Assembly: GCA_965226785.1 (NCBI GenBank)
Contig: CBDDEC010000004.1
Location: 248,001 to 312,000, forward strand
Direction: 5' to 3'
Source: CBDDEC01 sp965226785
GTDB taxonomy: Bacteria > Chloroflexota > Dehalococcoidia > UBA2979
Length of the DNA: 64,000 nt
Both the position numbers and the translations under genes were made by a program. The notes under the pieces were generated by a model, which was not told the DNA's origin, ran no database searches, and was given only the letters and a program-made list of their open reading frames with translations. Below are positions 7,319 through 15,147 of the stretch, one piece after another (the stretch's first letter is position 1; each line of letters opens with the position of its first letter).

Positions 7319-8134
7319 TCAGTGCAGACGGAGGACATTGCCGGTCACCAGGTAGGCGTCCTCCGAGCACAGCCAGGCGACCACGCTCGCCACCTCTTCG
7401 GGCTGAGCGACGCGGAAGAGATCGACCCGCCGCTCGATCTCTTCGTGTACTGCGTCAGTGACCCACCCGGTGTCTGTCACCGGCGGGTAGACCATGTTCG
7501 CGGTCACACCGGCGGGGCCGAGCTCGAACGCGGCGGACATCGTGTAGTTCTCGAGCGCCGCTTTGGCCGCGCCGTAGGAGACCTCCCCGGGGAAGCCCTG
7601 CGGGCCGCCCGAGGTCATCCCGACGATGCGTCCCCAGTCTGCCTCCGCCTCGCGGTGTCGGCGTGCGAACTCGGCGATCATCATCGCCCCGCCGCGCACG
7701 TCGATCGCGAACTGCCGGTCGATCGTCGAGGCGGAGACCGACGCTATGCCGCGGCCGCCGCGGTCCGCGCTCTCGCCGGTGAAGCTGTCGGCCAGCCAAC
7801 TCGTCGCGTTGTTAACCAGGATCTCGACGCGACCGAACTCCGCCTCCGCGGCGTCGAAGAGCTGCGCGGGGGTCGCCTCGTCGGTCAGATCCGCTTCGAT
7901 GGCGATCGCCTGGCCGCCGGCGGCATGGATCGCGTCGAGCACCCCGCTCGCGTCCTGTGCACGACGGTCACGGTAGAGCTGCGGGATGCCTGCGTCCTCC
8001 TCGTCCTCGAGCCGCCAGTACGAGACCAGCACGGCCGTCCCGCCCGCGGCGAGCGCCGAGGCGATGGCGGCGCCGATGCCGTGGTTCGCCCCGGTCACGA
8101 TCGCGACATGGCCGTTCGGTTCGATCTGGGGCAT
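7319..8134 (-). CDS. Short-chain dehydrogenase/reductase
   Basis: 271 residues with the classical SDR set: nucleotide-binding TGANHGIG (about residues 14-21), NNA, catalytic Ser in TSGG, and Y-x3-K in SYGAAKAALE. An insertion of about 15 residues after the second strand (YWRLEDEEDAGIPQLY region) is longer than in FabG-type enzymes. It is probably the first gene of the minus-strand operon continuing into the VOC, thiolase-like, DUF35 and YbaK genes, and could oxidise a hydroxyacyl intermediate. Confidence 0.92.
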   Translation of the reverse strand: MPQIEPNGHVAIVTGANHGIGAAIASALAAGGTAVLVSYWRLEDEEDAGIPQLYRDRRAQDASGVLDAIHAAGGQAIAIEADLTDEATPAQLFDAAEAEFGRVEILVNNATSWLADSFTGESADRGGRGIASVSASTIDRQFAIDVRGGAMMIAEFARRHREAEADWGRIVGMTSGGPQGFPGEVSYGAAKAALENYTMSAAFELGPAGVTANMVYPPVTDTGWVTDAVHEEIERRVDLFRVAQPEEVASVVAWLCSEDAYLVTGNVLRLH

Positions 8135-8217
8135 CGCTCAGCTCCTCGGACGCGCGCAGACCTCGAGGCTCCGCTCGCGCGTATCATGCGCCAGCACTGC
8201 GAGCAGAGGGAGGCACG

Positions 8218-8544
8218 ATGCTCTACGAACTGCGGATTTACACGACGATGCCGGGCAAGATGGGGGCTTTGCAGGCCCGCTTCCGTGACCACACGACTGC
8301 GCTGTTCGAGAAGCACGGCATCAAGAACGTCGGCTACTGGACGAATGCCGTCGGCGGCCGCAGCGACGAACTCTGGTACATCCTTGCATACGAGGACGCC
8401 GCCGCACGCGACACCTCCTGGCGGGCCTTCGTGACCGACGAGGAGTGGAATCGCGTCCGCGCAGCGTCGGAGGAGGATGGCCCGCTGGTTCACCACATCG
8501 AGAACCGCTACCTGCGCCCCACGGACTTCTCGGCGCTGGGCTAG
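8218..8544 (+). CDS. NIPSNAP family protein
   Basis: 108 residues starting at ATG 8218 after a GAGGGAGG site. The opening MLYELRIYTTMPGKMGAL and the later YWTNAVGGRSDELWYILAYED are diagnostic of NIPSNAP, a dimeric ferredoxin-like alpha/beta-barrel fold. Function in bacteria is unknown; relatives are often found with catabolic enzymes. A TATCAT -10-like hexamer lies at 8182-8187. Confidence 0.93.
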   Translation: MLYELRIYTTMPGKMGALQARFRDHTTALFEKHGIKNVGYWTNAVGGRSDELWYILAYEDAAARDTSWRAFVTDEEWNRVRAASEEDGPLVHHIENRYLRPTDFSALG

Positions 8545-8550
8545 CGCGAG

Positions 8551-8838
8551 CTACTCAGCCGTCGGCGGGTCCTCGATCGAGCTGAACGCGATCTCGGGTG
8601 GTCCGATGGTGGGCGAGGGACGGTAACTGAACGGTCGGCTCAGCACGACGCGGTACAGACTGTCCCCGACGCGGAGCATGAACGGCCCGGGGCCGACCGA
8701 GAAGCGACGGAGGTCGCCGCTGTAGCTGGTGAAGCGTCCCCGCCAGCTCTGGTCAGCCGTCTCGAGGGCAACGCTGCCGGTGCACAGCTCGTTGCCCTCG
8801 AGGTCGAGGAGCGTGGCCACGGCGATTTCAGTTGGCAT
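8551..8838 (-). CDS. Unknown protein, paralogue of the one at 9410-9709
   Basis: 95 residues from the ATG at 8838; upstream ATGs (8871, 8895) are in frame, but this start best matches the paralogue's length. Predicted mostly beta: LLDLEGNELCTGSV, WRGRFTSYS, GPFMLRVGDSLYRVVLSRPFSYR, then PSPTIGPPEIAFSSIEDP. The same order of elements is found in the gene at 9410 (LLTMDGEPLLSGTI, LWTGQFAHYD, GRYLLRHGAAVDLVELKKGYSLR, SPTVASPRIIFNSVVEA), so the two are clearly paralogous though divergent. There is no signal peptide and no recognised domain. Confidence 0.7.
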   Translation of the reverse strand: MPTEIAVATLLDLEGNELCTGSVALETADQSWRGRFTSYSGDLRRFSVGPGPFMLRVGDSLYRVVLSRPFSYRPSPTIGPPEIAFSSIEDPPTAE

Positions 8839-8953
8839 CTGAGCACCCCGAACCTGCTGCACCTCCACCATATGTGCGGCCTCGGGTCCTGCCAACTGAG
8901 CGTCGTCGCGGTGCGTAATATGCCGTCGAGGGTGGGGTTGCCCCTCGTAGCGT

Positions 8954-9187
8954 CTAGCCGAAGCTCGCGGAGAGTGCCTGTAGCTCCGCGTAGCCTTCGG
9001 CGAAGGCGCCGCTGGCGAGGAACGCCACCAGGGCGGCGATGATCGCGCCCGGGATCAGATAGGCGAGCCTGCGGAAGCGACCGTCCCAGGCCTCGGCGCG
9101 GCGTCGGTCTCGGACGTCGCCTGCCCACATCTTCGCGAACTCAACGGCGGCGCGGTCTCCGCCGGTTCGGAAGCTCTGGTCGCTCAT
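8954..9187 (-). CDS. Small single-pass membrane protein
   Basis: 77 residues. A basic, soluble N-terminal half (residues 1-41, with an RDRRRAEAWDGRFRR cluster) is followed by one hydrophobic helix (about residues 42-63) and a short tail. An AGGGGT-like ribosome site precedes the ATG. The positive-inside rule puts the N-terminus in the cytoplasm. It sits between the two paralogous unknown genes and may belong with them. No family recognised. Confidence 0.6.
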   Translation of the reverse strand: MSDQSFRTGGDRAAVEFAKMWAGDVRDRRRAEAWDGRFRRLAYLIPGAIIAALVAFLASGAFAEGYAELQALSASFG

Positions 9188-9409
9188 CGTGACCCCTGGG
9201 GCATGCGGACGGCGCTGTTCAGTTCGTTCATGGCGTCCGAGGCTCCATCGGTCGTCAGAACATGTCGACGTCTGTCAGAGGTTCGCTTGTACTCGTCAGA
9301 TCAGCCAGGTCATGGGGAGCGATCGGCCACTGGCGCTGACCTGACCGACCGAACCGGCGCAACGCCGCGCCGCCCACGCGCCATGATCTACTCGACGAAG
9401 GGGCGCGAC

Positions 9410-9709
9410 ATGCGGCACGACGAGATCCAGGACGGCGAGCTGTTGACGATGGATGGCGAGCCGCTCTTGAGCGGCACGATCCGCATCACTCGAGGACTCA
9501 GCCTGCGGCTCTGGACGGGGCAGTTCGCCCACTACGACGACGAGCCCAACTTCAACCTCATGCCCGGGCGCTACTTGTTGCGTCATGGCGCGGCAGTCGA
9601 CCTGGTCGAACTGAAGAAGGGCTACTCGCTCCGCGCGTCGCCGACGGTGGCGTCGCCGCGCATCATCTTCAACTCGGTCGTCGAGGCGAGCGAGCGCGTC
9701 CAGTACTAG
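9410..9709 (+). CDS. Unknown beta-rich protein, paralogue of the one at 8551-8838
   Basis: 99 residues from the ATG at 9410, which has GAAGGGG about 7 nt upstream; longer in-frame starts lack a ribosome site. Shares element order with the protein at 8551-8838 (acidic/Gly strand LLTMDGEPLLSG, aromatic WTGQFAHYD, PGRYLLRHG, and a C-terminal SPTVASPRIIFNS). Transcribed divergently from the small membrane protein, across a 220-bp gap. Possibly a small binding protein; function unknown. Confidence 0.7.
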   Translation: MRHDEIQDGELLTMDGEPLLSGTIRITRGLSLRLWTGQFAHYDDEPNFNLMPGRYLLRHGAAVDLVELKKGYSLRASPTVASPRIIFNSVVEASERVQY

Positions 9710-9732
9710 CGCCGGACGATCGGGCGCGCTGT

Positions 9733-9738
9733 TAGCAT
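9733..9738 (+). promoter_or_regulatory. Putative -10 element TAGCAT with leaderless start
   Basis: The hexamer ends 6 nt before the ATG at 9745, the normal distance from a -10 element to a transcription start. No ribosome site fits between, so a leaderless mRNA is the simplest reading. No clear -35. Confidence 0.45.
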
Positions 9739-9744
9739 CGCGCC

Positions 9745-11115
9745 ATGAACACCACGGCCTTTGACGAGCTCTGGGCGCTCACCTCGGGCGACCCCGAAGC
9801 CACCACCCGCCTCCACGAGTCTGGACCGGAGCACCTGCTGCCCTCCCCCTTCGCGGTGACGGAGGCCGCAGCGCAGTCGGTCGGCGCGTCCGCGCTCGCG
9901 GCCGCCGAGTTCCACGCGGCGCGTGGTGGCGGCACGCAGGAGGTGCGCCTCGAACGAGAGCACGCCGCCGCCGCCTTCTCGGCCACACAACTGCTGCGCC
10001 TCCTCGACGAGCGGATCGAGATGTGGGCGCCGATTTCCGGCACCTACGAGGCGCGCGACGGCCGTTACGTGCAGCTCCACTGCAACTTTCCGCACCACGA
10101 GTCCGGCGTCACGAGCCACCTCGGCGTGCCCGCTGAGCGCGAGGCGGTCGCCGACGCTGTCCGACAGCGCGACGCGTTCGAGCTCGAGTCGGAGCTAGTC
10201 GAGCAGGAGCTGATCGCGGCCGCCTGTCGCATCATCGACGAGTGGTCGCAGCACCCCCACGCCGAGGCGACCGACGGTTTGCCGGTCCTCGAGTTGCTGC
10301 GCAGCGGGGAGGCGCCCCCCGCCGAGCGACCCGCCGCCGCCCGACCGCTCGAAGGTGTCCGCGTCCTCGACTGCTCGCGCGTCCTGGCTGGGCCGGTCGG
10401 CGGCCAGACGCTGGCCAGTCACGGCGCCGAAGTGCTGCGTATCGGCGCCGAGCACCTGCCGACCGTGCCGGGCGGTATCCGCTCGACCGGGTTCGGCAAG
10501 CGCAATGCCGACCTCGATCTACGGACCGCCGACGACCGCGCCACCTTCGCGCGCCTGGTGACCGAGGCCGACGTGGTGATCGACGCCTACCGTCCGGAAG
10601 CCCTCGCGCAGTATGGATTCAGCGCCGAGCGGCTGGCCGAGCTGCACCCCGGGCTCGTCGTGGTGCAGCTCTGCGCGTTCGACTGGGACGGGCCGTGGGG
10701 CGGACGCCGCGGCTACGACTCGATCGTGCAGTCGACGACCGGCATCGCAATGGCCGGTGCCGAGGCATACGCGAGCGAGCGCCCGGTGCCGCTGCCGGTG
10801 CAGGCGCTCGATTACGCGACGGGGTTCCTCGTGGCCTACACGGCGATCCGCGGGCTGCACCGGCAGCTCCTCGAGGGGGGCAGCTGGCACGCTCGCGTCT
10901 CCCTGCTCCGCACCCGCAACTGGCTGGTCGGGCTCGGCGAGGGCGACCCGGACGTGGAGCGTCCGACGTTCGCCGAGTATCTCCACGAGGTGGACTCAGA
11001 CTTCGGACGACTGCGTGCGGTGACGGCGCCGGGCGGACTGGAGGCGACGCCGCCGCGCTGGGAGCGTGCATCCGCATCCATGGGCTCGAGTGAGCCTCGA
11101 TGGCTGGGGCGCTGA
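9745..11115 (+). CDS. CaiB/BaiF family (type III) CoA-transferase
   Basis: 456 residues. About residues 1-195 are a variable region, and a CaiB/BaiF domain begins at LEGVRVLDCSRVLAGPVGGQTLASHGAEVLRI. The domain retains the catalytic-type Asp in VQALDYATG. The order of parts (C-terminal-like segment first, Rossmann-like half second) suggests a circularly rearranged or half-domain arrangement compared with formyl-CoA transferase. These enzymes move CoA between organic acids. It appears monocistronic and probably leaderless. Confidence 0.85.
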   Translation: MNTTAFDELWALTSGDPEATTRLHESGPEHLLPSPFAVTEAAAQSVGASALAAAEFHAARGGGTQEVRLEREHAAAAFSATQLLRLLDERIEMWAPISGTYEARDGRYVQLHCNFPHHESGVTSHLGVPAEREAVADAVRQRDAFELESELVEQELIAAACRIIDEWSQHPHAEATDGLPVLELLRSGEAPPAERPAAARPLEGVRVLDCSRVLAGPVGGQTLASHGAEVLRIGAEHLPTVPGGIRSTGFGKRNADLDLRTADDRATFARLVTEADVVIDAYRPEALAQYGFSAERLAELHPGLVVVQLCAFDWDGPWGGRRGYDSIVQSTTGIAMAGAEAYASERPVPLPVQALDYATGFLVAYTAIRGLHRQLLEGGSWHARVSLLRTRNWLVGLGEGDPDVERPTFAEYLHEVDSDFGRLRAVTAPGGLEATPPRWERASASMGSSEPRWLGR

Positions 11116-11132
11116 CGACGGCCGGACGTGCA

Positions 11133-11202
11133 GAGAGCGAGACGCCCGGCACAGGGAATCTCGCTCTCGAGTGGGGTGAGGGGGTTCTGACTCTCGCCCC
11201 AC
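11133..11202 (+). promoter_or_regulatory. Two tandem hairpins between the CoA-transferase and MBL genes
   Basis: Hairpin 1: a perfect 10-bp stem, GAGAGCGAGA (11133-11142) with TCTCGCTCTC (11159-11168). Hairpin 2: GTGGGGTGAG (11171-11180) with CTCGCCCCAC (11193-11202), ten pairs with one G-U. Only 2 nt separate them. They lie 18 nt after the CoA-transferase stop. No strong U-tract follows, so they could be a terminator cluster, an mRNA 3'-end stabiliser or a structured leader. Confidence 0.5.
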
Positions 11203-11321
11203 CTTCGATCTTGACGAACGCCCAAGCGATTGGCGTCGGGGAGAACCCTCGTCGGTGGTCGTGGCGACGCGCTCGCGGGTGCTAGCATCCCCGCCCGAAT
11301 GGCGGAGGAACGGAGAGCACG

Positions 11322-12218
11322 ATGGCGATGGCACTGGACTGGCTCGGCTGCGCAACGTTCCGGCTGGCCATCGATGGCCTGGTGCTCTACCTCGATACCT
11401 TCGTCGACCGGCCCTCCGGCGCGCCCGAGGTCGGTGTGACGACCGCTGACATTACGGAGGCGGACTTCGCGCTGATCGGACACAGCCACTGGGACCACCT
11501 CGCCGGCGCCGACATCGTGGCGAAGAACACGGGCGCCGTCGTGATCGGCTCGCACGAGTCGGCGCGGGTGCTGCGTGAACGTGGGGTGCCCGAGGAGCAG
11601 CTCTGGCCCTCGCAGGGCGGCGAGCACTACCGGCTGAACGACGCCGTCACGGTGCGCGTGCTGCCGAGTCTGCATTCGTGCATCTGGAGCCAGGCCGCTC
11701 GGCCCGGCGTCGACGTCACGGGCGACTACGGTGTCACCGAAGACGAGCGCGACGCGCGCATGGCGTCCAACCGTGCGAGGCGAGGACAGGACACCTCCGA
11801 GGCCGGCGCGGAGCGACGCGCGCTGATCGATGATGCCGCTCACAGCAATAGTCACGGCGGCGCGCTCGACTACCTGATCGAGACGCCGGACGGCAATGTC
11901 CTGTTCCAGGACAGCATGGGTTACTGGACCGGTCTCTATGCCAACATCCCGGTCGATTACGCCGTGCTGGCGGCAGCCGGTCGAGGGAACATCGATGGGG
12001 AGCCGGTCCAGGGTTCCGTGGAGCAGTTCATTGTTCGCGAGTGCGAGCTGTTGCGACCGCGTGCCGTGGTCCTGGGGCATCACGACAACTTCAGCGGCGT
12101 CGCCGACGCCCCCGACGTGACGGACCTGACGCCGATCCACACAGAGCTCGCGCGAGTACTGCCGAACGTCCAGGTGCTGACGGTGGATCTGGGCGGCAGC
12201 GTGACGATTGTGGACTAA
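11322..12218 (+). CDS. Metallo-beta-lactamase-fold hydrolase (UlaG-like)
   Basis: 298 residues. The metal motif HSHWDHLAG (HxHxDH) is present about residue 54, with further His in DAAHSNSHGG and the C-terminal LGHHDNF. The short N-terminal strand WLGCATFRLAIDG resembles UlaG/YcbX-type lactonases and RNase Z-like hydrolases. A 45-residue charged insertion around residues 135-175 is unusual. Substrate unknown. The ribosome site GGAGAGC and a TAGCAT hexamer at 11283-11288 precede the start. Confidence 0.85.
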   Translation: MAMALDWLGCATFRLAIDGLVLYLDTFVDRPSGAPEVGVTTADITEADFALIGHSHWDHLAGADIVAKNTGAVVIGSHESARVLRERGVPEEQLWPSQGGEHYRLNDAVTVRVLPSLHSCIWSQAARPGVDVTGDYGVTEDERDARMASNRARRGQDTSEAGAERRALIDDAAHSNSHGGALDYLIETPDGNVLFQDSMGYWTGLYANIPVDYAVLAAAGRGNIDGEPVQGSVEQFIVRECELLRPRAVVLGHHDNFSGVADAPDVTDLTPIHTELARVLPNVQVLTVDLGGSVTIVD

Positions 12219-12281
12219 TCGATCACATCTTCTTTACGCGGGACTGATGAAACTGCGGCCGCGGTGATCTACGATCGGTGC

Positions 12282-12554
12282 ATGAAGCTCTTCTCGAGGG
12301 GACGAGGCCGCCCGCCGCACCCCGACGTGCTCACGCCGGCCGAGTGGCGCGTGCTCGAGTATGTCCGCGATGGTCACACCAATCCGGTCATCGCGGAGCG
12401 TCTCGGACTGAGCCTGCATACCGTAAAGACCCACGTCTCGAGCATGCTCAGCAAGCTCGCCCTCAGCGATCGCCGCGCCCTCGGGCGTTGGCCCGGCCGC
12501 CCGGCGCCTGAGAGCCGCCGAGCGTTGCTGCTGTTCTCGCCGCCGATCGCGTGA
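12282..12554 (+). CDS. Solo LuxR-type HTH regulator
   Basis: 90 residues from the ATG at 12282 (a GTG at 12264 is an alternative). Almost the whole protein is a GerE/LuxR helix-turn-helix: LTPAEWRVLEYVRDGHTNPVIAERLGLSLHTVKTHVSSMLSKL. There is no receiver, autoinducer or PAS domain. Its stop overlaps the GTG of the methyltransferase gene (GTGA), so the two are translationally coupled. It likely regulates this locus; the input signal would need a partner. Confidence 0.85.
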   Translation: MKLFSRGRGRPPHPDVLTPAEWRVLEYVRDGHTNPVIAERLGLSLHTVKTHVSSMLSKLALSDRRALGRWPGRPAPESRRALLLFSPPIA

Positions 12555-13354
12555 CCTCCGAGCGACCAACCGCGCGTCCGGCCCAGCTCACGCTCAACAA
12601 CGCCGCCACCTGGCAACACCCCGATGCCGTCGCTGCCTACGTTCATCGCGCCCCCTACCCCGACGCCCTCCTCGCTCGGCTCGCGTCGGAGGCGAATGGC
12701 GGGCAGGTGCTCGACCTCGGCTGCGGCACCGGCGCGATCACGCGCCCGCTCGCCGCCATGGTGAGCGCGGTCGACGGCGTCGACATCTCCTCGGCGATGC
12801 TCGCTGAGGCGCAGCGGTTGCCCGGCGGGATGCACGAGGCGATCCGCTGGGTCCAGGGAGCGGCGGAGAGCGCGCCCCTCGACGGGCCGTATGACCTCAT
12901 TGTTGCCGCTGCCTCGCTGCACTGGATGGACTGGGGCGTCTTGCTGCCTCGGCTCGCCGACGTGCTCGCCCCGGACGCCCGGCTGGCGGTGGTGACATCT
13001 TCCGCCGGTCGCGGCACGCCCTGGCGGGCCGCGGAGGACGCAATCATTCCCCAGTGGTCCGTGATGCCTGACTACCAGGGCTACGACCTGCCGAACATGC
13101 TGGTCGACCGCGACCTCTGGACGCTGGACGAACGGGTTGAGTTCGGCCCGGTCTCCTTCGAGCAGACCGTCGAGGAGTACATCGAACACTTCCACTCGAC
13201 CTCGGGCTTCCGCCGCGAGGCGATGGGTGACGAGCGGGCTCGCCAGTTCGACGAGCTGATCCGCGGGCTCGTCGAACCACACGCCGAGGACGGTCGCATC
13301 GACCTCGATGTGGTCGGCATGGCCGCGTTCGGTCGCCCGCACGCGAGGCCGTAG
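12551..13354 (+). CDS. Class I SAM-dependent methyltransferase
   Basis: 267 residues, starting at the GTG that overlaps the LuxR stop. SAM motif I is VLDLGCGTG (about residues 53-61), followed by the acidic motif II VDGVDIS and a motif IV-like DLIVAAASLHWMDW. This Trans-aconitate methyltransferase-like subgroup (LHW) usually methylates small acids or metabolites. The second methyltransferase follows after 2 nt. Confidence 0.9.
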   Translation: MTSERPTARPAQLTLNNAATWQHPDAVAAYVHRAPYPDALLARLASEANGGQVLDLGCGTGAITRPLAAMVSAVDGVDISSAMLAEAQRLPGGMHEAIRWVQGAAESAPLDGPYDLIVAAASLHWMDWGVLLPRLADVLAPDARLAVVTSSAGRGTPWRAAEDAIIPQWSVMPDYQGYDLPNMLVDRDLWTLDERVEFGPVSFEQTVEEYIEHFHSTSGFRREAMGDERARQFDELIRGLVEPHAEDGRIDLDVVGMAAFGRPHARP

Positions 13355-13356
13355 CA

Positions 13357-14235
13357 GTGGCGCGCCGGCTCACGCTCCAGGACCTCGTGCGTCGCGATCC
13401 GCAACCCGAGCCCTGGGCCGAAGGAGACAAGATCCCGTGGGAGGACCCCGCCTTCTCTGAGCGGATGCTGGCGGAGCATCTCTCGCAGGACCACCACCTC
13501 GCCAGCCGCCAGCTCGAGGTCATCGAGCGGCACGTGGCGTGGCTCCTCGCAACGACTGCGCCGTCCGAGGGTGGGCGCATCCTCGATCTGGGCTGCGGGC
13601 CGGGGCTCTATACCTCGGCGCTGGCCCGGCGCGGCTTCGCCTGCTGCGGCATCGACTTCTCCCCCGCCTCGATCGCCCACGCGCGCGCCACTGCCGATGC
13701 CGAGGATCTTGACTGCCGCTACGAGGAGGCCGACCTACGCGTCGCCTCGCTCGGCGAGGGCTATGAGCTCGTGACCTTCATCTACGGCGAGTTCAATGCC
13801 TTCCGACGCGAGGAAGCGCTCGGCATCCTCGAACGGGCCATGGCTGCGCTCACGCCCGGCGGCCATCTGGTCGTCGAGGCGCACACGTTCGCCGCCGCCG
13901 AGCGCATCGGCAGGGGGCGCGAGAGTCGCGGCGCGCGCCCTCGGACGTGGCAGAGCGCGGAGCGCGGTCTCTTCTCCGATCGTCCGCACGCGCAGCTCTA
14001 CGAGGCATTCTGGGACGCCGAGCGACAGGCGGCGACCGAGCGTTACTACATCGTCGACGCTTCGAGTGGCGGGGTGACCGCCTACGCGCAGTCGATGCAG
14101 GCCTACGACGACGCCGGCTACGACGCGCTGTTCCGCGAAGCCGGCCTCACGATCCTCGCTCGCTACGGCTCGCTCGAAGGCGCACCGACCGCCGCCGACG
14201 ACGAGTTCGTCGTCCTCGTCGCGGGCGCTCGTTAG
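13357..14235 (+). CDS. Class I SAM-dependent methyltransferase
   Basis: 292 residues from a GTG 2 nt after the previous stop. SAM motif I is ILDLGCGPGLY (about residues 74-84), then CCGIDFSPASI. It is not a close copy of the upstream methyltransferase: the N-terminal 60 residues and the C-terminal beta region (YYIVDASSGGVTAYAQSMQ) differ. Probably the third gene of a LuxR-methyltransferase-methyltransferase operon. The stop overlaps the stop of the convergent selenoprotein gene (TTAG shared). Confidence 0.88.
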   Translation: MARRLTLQDLVRRDPQPEPWAEGDKIPWEDPAFSERMLAEHLSQDHHLASRQLEVIERHVAWLLATTAPSEGGRILDLGCGPGLYTSALARRGFACCGIDFSPASIAHARATADAEDLDCRYEEADLRVASLGEGYELVTFIYGEFNAFRREEALGILERAMAALTPGGHLVVEAHTFAAAERIGRGRESRGARPRTWQSAERGLFSDRPHAQLYEAFWDAERQAATERYYIVDASSGGVTAYAQSMQAYDDAGYDALFREAGLTILARYGSLEGAPTAADDEFVVLVAGAR

Positions 14236-15104
14236 TCGTCGCTGAGCGAGACTTCGGCCGCCTGCCGGCGAGCGATGTTGTACGCGACGATCGGGCTGGC
14301 CTCCGAGGGCTGCCAGTCTCGATATGCGGTTCGCGCGTCGATCGGCCACTCGACCTCGACATCGAGGCGCGACTCGGGCTCAGTTGCACCGGCCAGCAGC
14401 TCCACCGCGGCCTCGGCCACCGTTCGCTGCATCGCCGCGTCACCCGGCATGCCGAAGGCGTGGCCGAAGGGGAATTCGACGCCGACCACACGCGAGAGGC
14501 GGTACTTCTCTGCGACGAACGGCATCATCGTCACGGTCACGGTCGCCAGTCCTGCATCCTCGAAGAGACGTGCCAGCACGGGCACGTTCCGGCAGCAGTC
14601 CGGTCAGGCGGGCGCCAGGACGAGGGCGTGCACGCCGGCGTCCTTCAGCCGCCTCGCCACTTCGGGCGCAACGTCGTTCCGCCAGTCGCTGAGCTCGGCG
14701 GCCTGGAAGCCCATGAACGAGTAGTGCTCGTCGGCCAGCTTCCCGATGCGCCCCTCCGCCTCCAGTTCGGCGAAGCGGGAGATCGGGAGCGCGATGTTGA
14801 AGTCCTCGAGAAAGTCACGGGTGTTGAGGTGCAGGTGCGATGCGCCGATCTGTGACTGCTGCACATCGCGCGGGATCACCCGGTAGGTCGGGTCGCCCCA
14901 CGTCGGGTTCTGCTTCTCGCGCTCGACGTCGAACGGCTCCTGCGCGCCCTGGAGGTAGAGCCCGGCCGAGGTGAGCAGGGCGATCGTGGCCTCCTCGATC
15001 GGCACCTCCAGCGGCGTCCAGACCGGCTCGTCGGCCTGGAAGTCGAGCCGCTCGTAGCCCTCTCGGAAGGAGCGGGGCAGATACTTGAAGCTGTCGACGG
15101 GCAT
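14232..15104 (-). CDS. GrdB/PrdB-family (glycine/sarcosine/betaine/D-proline reductase B) selenoprotein with in-frame TGA
   Basis: Read through the TGA at 14604-14606, this is one uninterrupted frame of 290 residues with Sec at position 167. The N-terminal part (MPVDSFKYLPRSFREGYERL; VERE, WGDPTYRVIPRDV; HYSFMG) and the C-terminal part (VPVLARLFEDAG; VGVEFPFGHAFG) both belong to the glycine/sarcosine/betaine/D-proline reductase selenoprotein B family. Sec sits in Ala-Pro-Ala-Sec-Pro-Asp-Cys-Cys, a U-x-x-C redox motif where the family carries its Sec. A hairpin at 14568-14587 fits a bacterial SECIS. The substrate is unknown; related short homologues occur far from true grd operons, and no thioredoxin, GrdA or GrdC gene is nearby. 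An automated annotation would split it or call it a pseudogene. Confidence 0.85.
14568..14587 (-). promoter_or_regulatory. Candidate bacterial SECIS hairpin
   Basis: On the minus strand, a perfect 7-bp stem ACGTGCC/GGCACGT encloses the 6-nt loop CGTGCT, starting 16 nt after the TGA at 14604-14606. A G lies within the first two loop bases, and the loop begins 23 nt after the TGA, both within the published bacterial SECIS pattern. It lies inside the coding sequence, as bacterial SECIS elements do. Confidence 0.7.
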
Positions 15105-15147
15105 GTCGCCTCCGGTCGCGGACCCTCGCGCCGCCGATGATACGTCG

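Noticed and set aside
14604..15104. Treating 14604-15104 and 14232-14585 as two genes or as a nonsense pseudogene
   Set aside because: Both halves are in one frame, belong to one family, and are separated only by a TGA in a U-x-x-C context with a SECIS-like hairpin; no independent start or ribosome site precedes the second half.
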